Shown piece by piece: positions 60,609 to 64,000 of a stretch of DNA of 64,000 bases. The notes under the pieces are model-generated. The model was not told the DNA's origin and searched no databases. It worked only from the letters and a program-made list of their open reading frames with translations. How positions within the stretch are numbered: position 1 is the first letter of the stretch; each line of letters opens with the position of its first letter. The DNA is from Vibrio metoecus (GTDB lineage Bacteria > Pseudomonadota > Gammaproteobacteria > Enterobacterales > Vibrionaceae): positions 434,001-498,000 of the forward strand of contig NZ_CP035687.1 in the NCBI RefSeq assembly GCF_009665255.1. The letters run 5' to 3'. The translations under genes and the position numbers were made by a program.

Positions 60609-61940
60609 TTAGCGCATCACGAATTGTTCTTCATGAAATTGGCGTGACAGATCCACTCGGTAGGGTTTAAGCGCCTTTTTCAAGCTATTAGAGAAAGCAA
60701 CAGGCCCACAGAAATAGAAGTCGAAACGGCTTAAATCTCCACATCGGCGCGCTATATCCTCCGCTGACAAACGAGGGTCAACACTCGAATCAATAATGGT
60801 GAGAGCAACTCCTGCCGCCTGCGCTTTGTGGCGTAATTCTGCACACACATTGGGATCAATCTGATGGCAACAGAAAAACAGATGCACTTGGGTATGTGCT
60901 CTCTCCGTCATTAACCAATCGAGGCCAGCCATAAATGGTGCAATCCCGACACCGCCGCCGATCCAAATCTGCGGTTGATGAGCCACAAAATCGAACTTAC
61001 CATAAGGTCCTTCCACTTCTAGCGTATCGCCACGGCGCAACCTATCATGCAAACCTGTCGTGAAGTCGCCTAATTCTTTGATCAGAAAACGTAATTGTGA
61101 ACCTTGATGAGCACAGGCGATGGTGAATGGATGCGGCTCTTCACCAGCAAACCGTAGGTACGCAAACTGCCCAGCTTTATGACCTAACCATGGCTTATCT
61201 AACTGAATGGTTAAATCCAAAGTTTGACTTTTCGGGCAGTAATGAAATGCGTCAACATGAGCAGGGTAACGAGATTGCCGACCAACCAAACCGAGCAAGC
61301 TATAACATGCTGCCCATGAGCCCACGACAATGAACAGCATTGTTAGCCAGTAAATCGGCTCACCCCAATAGGCTTTTTTCAGCAAGATCGCACTATGTAG
61401 AGCAATCAATAAATACACTACCGCCATCAAGCGGTGAGTGAGCCGAAACGGTTTGTATTTAATGGCCGACCAGAGTGAAACCACCAACAACGCAATCAAG
61501 GCATAAAAGCCCCACTCCCCCATTTCCATCGCCAAAGGTTTGGCTTCTTTTAGCCATAATGCCAAAACGGATAAGTTCCCATGTGGGCCAGAACCGTTGA
61601 GGCGCACGGGTTTAGTCAGCAACTCAAGAGAGATGAGCCACTTAGGAATATGGTAAGTCAGCCAGTGAAAGACACCAAGCAAGAGCGCGGAGATCCCGAG
61701 CCATTTATGAATCCGGTAGCCTTTGTCTATTCCTTGTGTCCATTGTTCTATCAAGGGTAAACGTAACGCTAACAGCATCGCTAGCGACATCAACATGAGT
61801 GCCAAAATGCCAGAATACTGGATCAATCCCGAGCGCCACTCGAATAGGTTCGTCGACGTCCATATTGTTGGTTCAACTTGCACCCAAAACAGTGTGGTGA
61901 GACCTAGCATAGCCCAAAGTGTGTATTTAACCCTGCTCAT
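60609..61940 (-). CDS. Ferric-reductase-like flavoprotein (FAD/NAD)
   Basis: The 443-residue protein has about six membrane helices (10-30, 40-60, 80-100, 140-160, 175-190, 200-220) with conserved His in HKWLGISALLLGVFHWLTYH and THRLMAVVYL. This is the heme-binding ferric-reductase transmembrane pattern. A cytoplasmic FAD domain (HPFTIACAH near 275) and an NAD domain (GGGVGIAPFMAGL near 330, FYFCGPVAFS) follow. It would pass electrons from NAD(P)H across the membrane. The ATG at 61940 is preferred over TTG at 61946. An inverted repeat lies just upstream. Confidence 0.85.
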   Translation of the reverse strand: MSRVKYTLWAMLGLTTLFWVQVEPTIWTSTNLFEWRSGLIQYSGILALMLMSLAMLLALRLPLIEQWTQGIDKGYRIHKWLGISALLLGVFHWLTYHIPKWLISLELLTKPVRLNGSGPHGNLSVLALWLKEAKPLAMEMGEWGFYALIALLVVSLWSAIKYKPFRLTHRLMAVVYLLIALHSAILLKKAYWGEPIYWLTMLFIVVGSWAACYSLLGLVGRQSRYPAHVDAFHYCPKSQTLDLTIQLDKPWLGHKAGQFAYLRFAGEEPHPFTIACAHQGSQLRFLIKELGDFTTGLHDRLRRGDTLEVEGPYGKFDFVAHQPQIWIGGGVGIAPFMAGLDWLMTERAHTQVHLFFCCHQIDPNVCAELRHKAQAAGVALTIIDSSVDPRLSAEDIARRCGDLSRFDFYFCGPVAFSNSLKKALKPYRVDLSRQFHEEQFVMR

Positions 61941-61965
61941 AACCAAAACCCGCTTTATTTATAAG

Positions 61966-61981
61966 GTTACTTTAGAGTAAC
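61966..61981. promoter_or_regulatory. 16-bp palindrome upstream of the ferric-reductase-like gene
   Basis: GTTACT-TTAG-AGTAAC lies 26 bases before the start codon. The dyad size and position suit a dimeric repressor or activator; no known regulator is assigned. Confidence 0.4.
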
Positions 61982-62095
61982 AAGCCTAATGTAAAGCGCT
62001 GTCGCAGAAGGGTAAAGTTAAGTAAAGGAAGATGGCATGGGTCCGAGCACTCTGCATCTGTCGTCGCTACCAAGAGCAGCTATGGCGGCGCCATA

Positions 62096-62126
62096 AAAAT
62101 AAAGCCAGTCAAACGACTGGCTTTAT
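62096..62126 (-). terminator. Intrinsic terminator of the TagA-like gene
   Basis: On the minus strand AAAGCCAGTC pairs with GACTGGCTTT around GTTT, followed by AUUUUU, 12 bases after the stop codon. Confidence 0.9.
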
Positions 62127-62136
62127 AATGAAAAAC

Positions 62137-64000
62137 TTAGAACTGGCCGAGGTATTCCCAGTGTCCATTAGTTGGATTGGGATCGGTTGGGAAAGGGAAA
62201 TATCCATACTTCGTCACTTTCAAGCGGTAGTAGTGGTAACCGCCACGGAATACATATTGGTAGATGTCGTTCACGTTGCCACGCTGACCATCACTGCCCC
62301 ACACGCCCATCGCGTCTTGTTGATACCATTCCAGCAGCATCCGCTCAAAGCTGGCCAGATCGCGATTGAGCTCAGTAAGAGTCTCTTGAATAGAAGAGTC
62401 ACTGCCTAGCCAAATCCAATCTTGGTTTGACGCTCCGCGCGTTGGGAATGCCTCCCCTTCGCCCAGACGCTTTTGGATAAAGTAATGGTTTTCACCCTCG
62501 ATTTGACCAACAAACACTGCGTTAGAAGCGTTGTCCCACGTGGTTGAGGTGCGTTCATCCCATGTCAGCAAGCGAGATACACCAAAGTAGCTTTGCACAC
62601 GTGCTTCAACGCTCACACCCTCGGCTCTGTTGAGCTTGATTGGGTTGAAAGCAAAGTTAATGTGGTCATCTGCCGAGCCAAGGTATTTCCAACCTTGATC
62701 ACTGGTTTGGTCGGTCGGGAACGCACCAGCTTCAAGCGTGCGCATCACAAAGTAGTCGCGCGTACCCGTTTCTGGATTCGGGTAAACATACAACGCCCCA
62801 GCACGGCGCTCCGCTTTCGTCACACCATTGTTGAGCACGCCGCGCCCATAGTGTTCGGCCACAAAGGCATCAAACTCCGCGATGGTCGCAAAATCCGTGT
62901 TCAGCAAAGTCTGGTTCTGGGCGAAGGTTTTCGTCATATCGACCACTTGGCTGTAACCGTATTCCTGACCGATGATGATTGGCCCTTTGAGCTTATCCAG
63001 CGGCGGATTCTGCTCTGGCGTGAAATGTGTCAGCGTTGAAGTGCCGTTAAGGTCACTACAGCTCAAACTCACTTGGGTAGGTACACCTATTTCCATCGAT
63101 AAGTTAACGTGGAACTTGTTACTTTCGGTCGATGTATGACGATTGCCAGCCAATGCCACACGAGTTGAACCATTACGGTGCTCTACCAGCAACTCACAAC
63201 GACGTTGAGAATCCATATTTCTCGGCAATACTTCCCCACTACGGATTGCATAACTCCAAACGCGACCTTCAGCGTTATTTTTCACGCCTTCGACTTGCTC
63301 ACAGCGGCCATTGCGAACAAAACCTGCCCCGTCATGACTACCGTTATTGTGCGGCTTGTTTAGAGTACACAGCTGCACTTCACCAATCTCCGAATTCGGA
63401 GTGTAGGTCACATTGCCTGCACCAAATTGTGAAAGTAACTCGTACTGCCCCACTAGCGAATCAATCTGATAATCGTTATACCAGCGCATATCTCGGCTAC
63501 CTTCACACACGTTACGCTGTGCATTTAAGCTGCCAACAAACGTCGCGCTTTGACCATTGGTATTGGTGTAATCAAAGCGGCAAATTGGCAGTTGTTGCCC
63601 ATCAATCAATAACGTCTGCCATTGGTTGTATTGGATTTCGGCTTGAGTGAGATCCCCGGCTGCTTGCCAACCTTCTAGCTGATACTCACCTTGCTCTGGC
63701 TGTGGCAGTTCAAACAGGTTGCCATAATTTGAATAAACCAGAGGATAGATTTGGCTAGGGTTCTCATTCTGCGGATCGTAAATCCCCAATAAGGTCACTA
63801 CCGGCACACCCACTTGCTGGGGTTTGGGTGTATCCGTTTCGACGGCTTTATAACGTTGCGTCGCCTGATCCCATTGCACATAGCCGCTTGGGCTGTGGCT
63901 ATCTAGGTTGAAGCCGTTGTTCATCCAACGCTGTGCTTTGCGCGACTGAGCCGGATGCTCCAAGGTAAAGCGGCTGATGGTGCCAACGTACTCTTGCTCT
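62137..64000 (-). CDS. TagA-like secreted/surface protein, C-terminal part
   Basis: Partial gene: the frame stays open to the right edge, so the true start and most of the N-terminal region are outside. About 621 codons are visible. The upstream frame continues in EYVGTISRFTLEHP. The sequence resembles the C-terminal part of the ToxR-regulated lipoprotein TagA and the TagA-related protein (M66 peptidase group). The peptidase active site is not in view. Near the end, three units each finish with FPT, five to seven residues, then W and LG (GWKYLG, DWIWLG, HWEYLG), likely a repeated carbohydrate- or surface-binding module. It has its own terminator. The family call is moderate because the catalytic part is missing. 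Confidence 0.65.
   Translation of the reverse strand, partial: EQEYVGTISRFTLEHPAQSRKAQRWMNNGFNLDSHSPSGYVQWDQATQRYKAVETDTPKPQQVGVPVVTLLGIYDPQNENPSQIYPLVYSNYGNLFELPQPEQGEYQLEGWQAAGDLTQAEIQYNQWQTLLIDGQQLPICRFDYTNTNGQSATFVGSLNAQRNVCEGSRDMRWYNDYQIDSLVGQYELLSQFGAGNVTYTPNSEIGEVQLCTLNKPHNNGSHDGAGFVRNGRCEQVEGVKNNAEGRVWSYAIRSGEVLPRNMDSQRRCELLVEHRNGSTRVALAGNRHTSTESNKFHVNLSMEIGVPTQVSLSCSDLNGTSTLTHFTPEQNPPLDKLKGPIIIGQEYGYSQVVDMTKTFAQNQTLLNTDFATIAEFDAFVAEHYGRGVLNNGVTKAERRAGALYVYPNPETGTRDYFVMRTLEAGAFPTDQTSDQGWKYLGSADDHINFAFNPIKLNRAEGVSVEARVQSYFGVSRLLTWDERTSTTWDNASNAVFVGQIEGENHYFIQKRLGEGEAFPTRGASNQDWIWLGSDSSIQETLTELNRDLASFERMLLEWYQQDAMGVWGSDGQRGNVNDIYQYVFRGGYHYYRLKVTKYGYFPFPTDPNPTNGHWEYLGQF

Noticed and set aside
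63132..63650. A 172-codon frame opposite the TagA-like gene
   Set aside because: It is antisense to a clear coding frame and has no start signal or recognisable domain.

Overview
The window looks like the smaller chromosome of Vibrio cholerae or a very close relative (V. mimicus or V. paracholerae). This rests on the 5' part of the El Tor cytolysin gene hlyA beside the lecithinase/thermolabile hemolysin gene, followed by genes I recognise from V. cholerae chromosome II: emrD-3, nadE, rhlE, guaC, hmp/norR, pepT, nupC, two cold-shock genes, tnaA/tnaB and a TagA-like protein. No rRNA, tRNA, CRISPR array, complete insertion sequence or integron attC site was seen. Most of the window is ordinary, compact gammaproteobacterial sequence.

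Layout. 1-7660: hlyA (partial), lecithinase, a diguanylate cyclase, the EmrD-3 drug exporter, and a NhaC-family transporter behind a lysine riboswitch, so probably the lysine transporter LysW. 7660-14610: a sensory block with a periplasmic binding protein, a PAS histidine kinase, an HD-GYP response regulator and a NIT-type chemoreceptor. 14620-19300: NMN adenylyltransferase-like gene and nadE, a C4-dicarboxylate carrier and the RNA helicase rhlE. 19300-22280: a variable-looking gap with a 210-bp-repeat FG-GAP lipoprotein gene that carries a frameshift in a G7 run. 22280-27800: guaC with an odd structured leader, an outer-membrane barrel, a potassium channel, a second NhaC transporter with MetJ-like boxes (probable methionine transporter MetT) and ldhA.

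27790-36750: NAD(P)HX repair enzyme, a CheY-CheC/PAS pair, small membrane proteins, ArfA ribosome rescue factor, a cold-shock gene, and the nitric-oxide pair hmp/norR with sigma-54 and NorR sites. 36960-43310: pepT, nupC, a DsbA-family FrnE-like protein and a Cache-type chemoreceptor. 43570-51290: a MoxR/DUF58/Bat (BatA, BatB, BatD) operon and a SIMPL-domain protein. 51470-64000: cspA, a GAF-GGDEF protein, an L,D-transpeptidase, the tna operon (with the 23-codon leader peptide TnaC and an ERIC element inside the leader), an ABC-F ATPase, a ferric-reductase-like flavoprotein, and the C-terminal part of a large TagA-like surface protein.

The most interesting signals are regulatory RNAs. The lysW leader shows mutually exclusive pairings. 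The guaC leader starts with a complete intrinsic terminator and then a three-way-junction-like element that repeats the same hexaloop. The arfA 3' hairpin straddles its stop codon. An orphan intrinsic terminator near 40217-40253 suggests a small RNA. The ABC-F gene has a long inverted repeat in its leader. All family calls come from reading the sequence; no database search was run.
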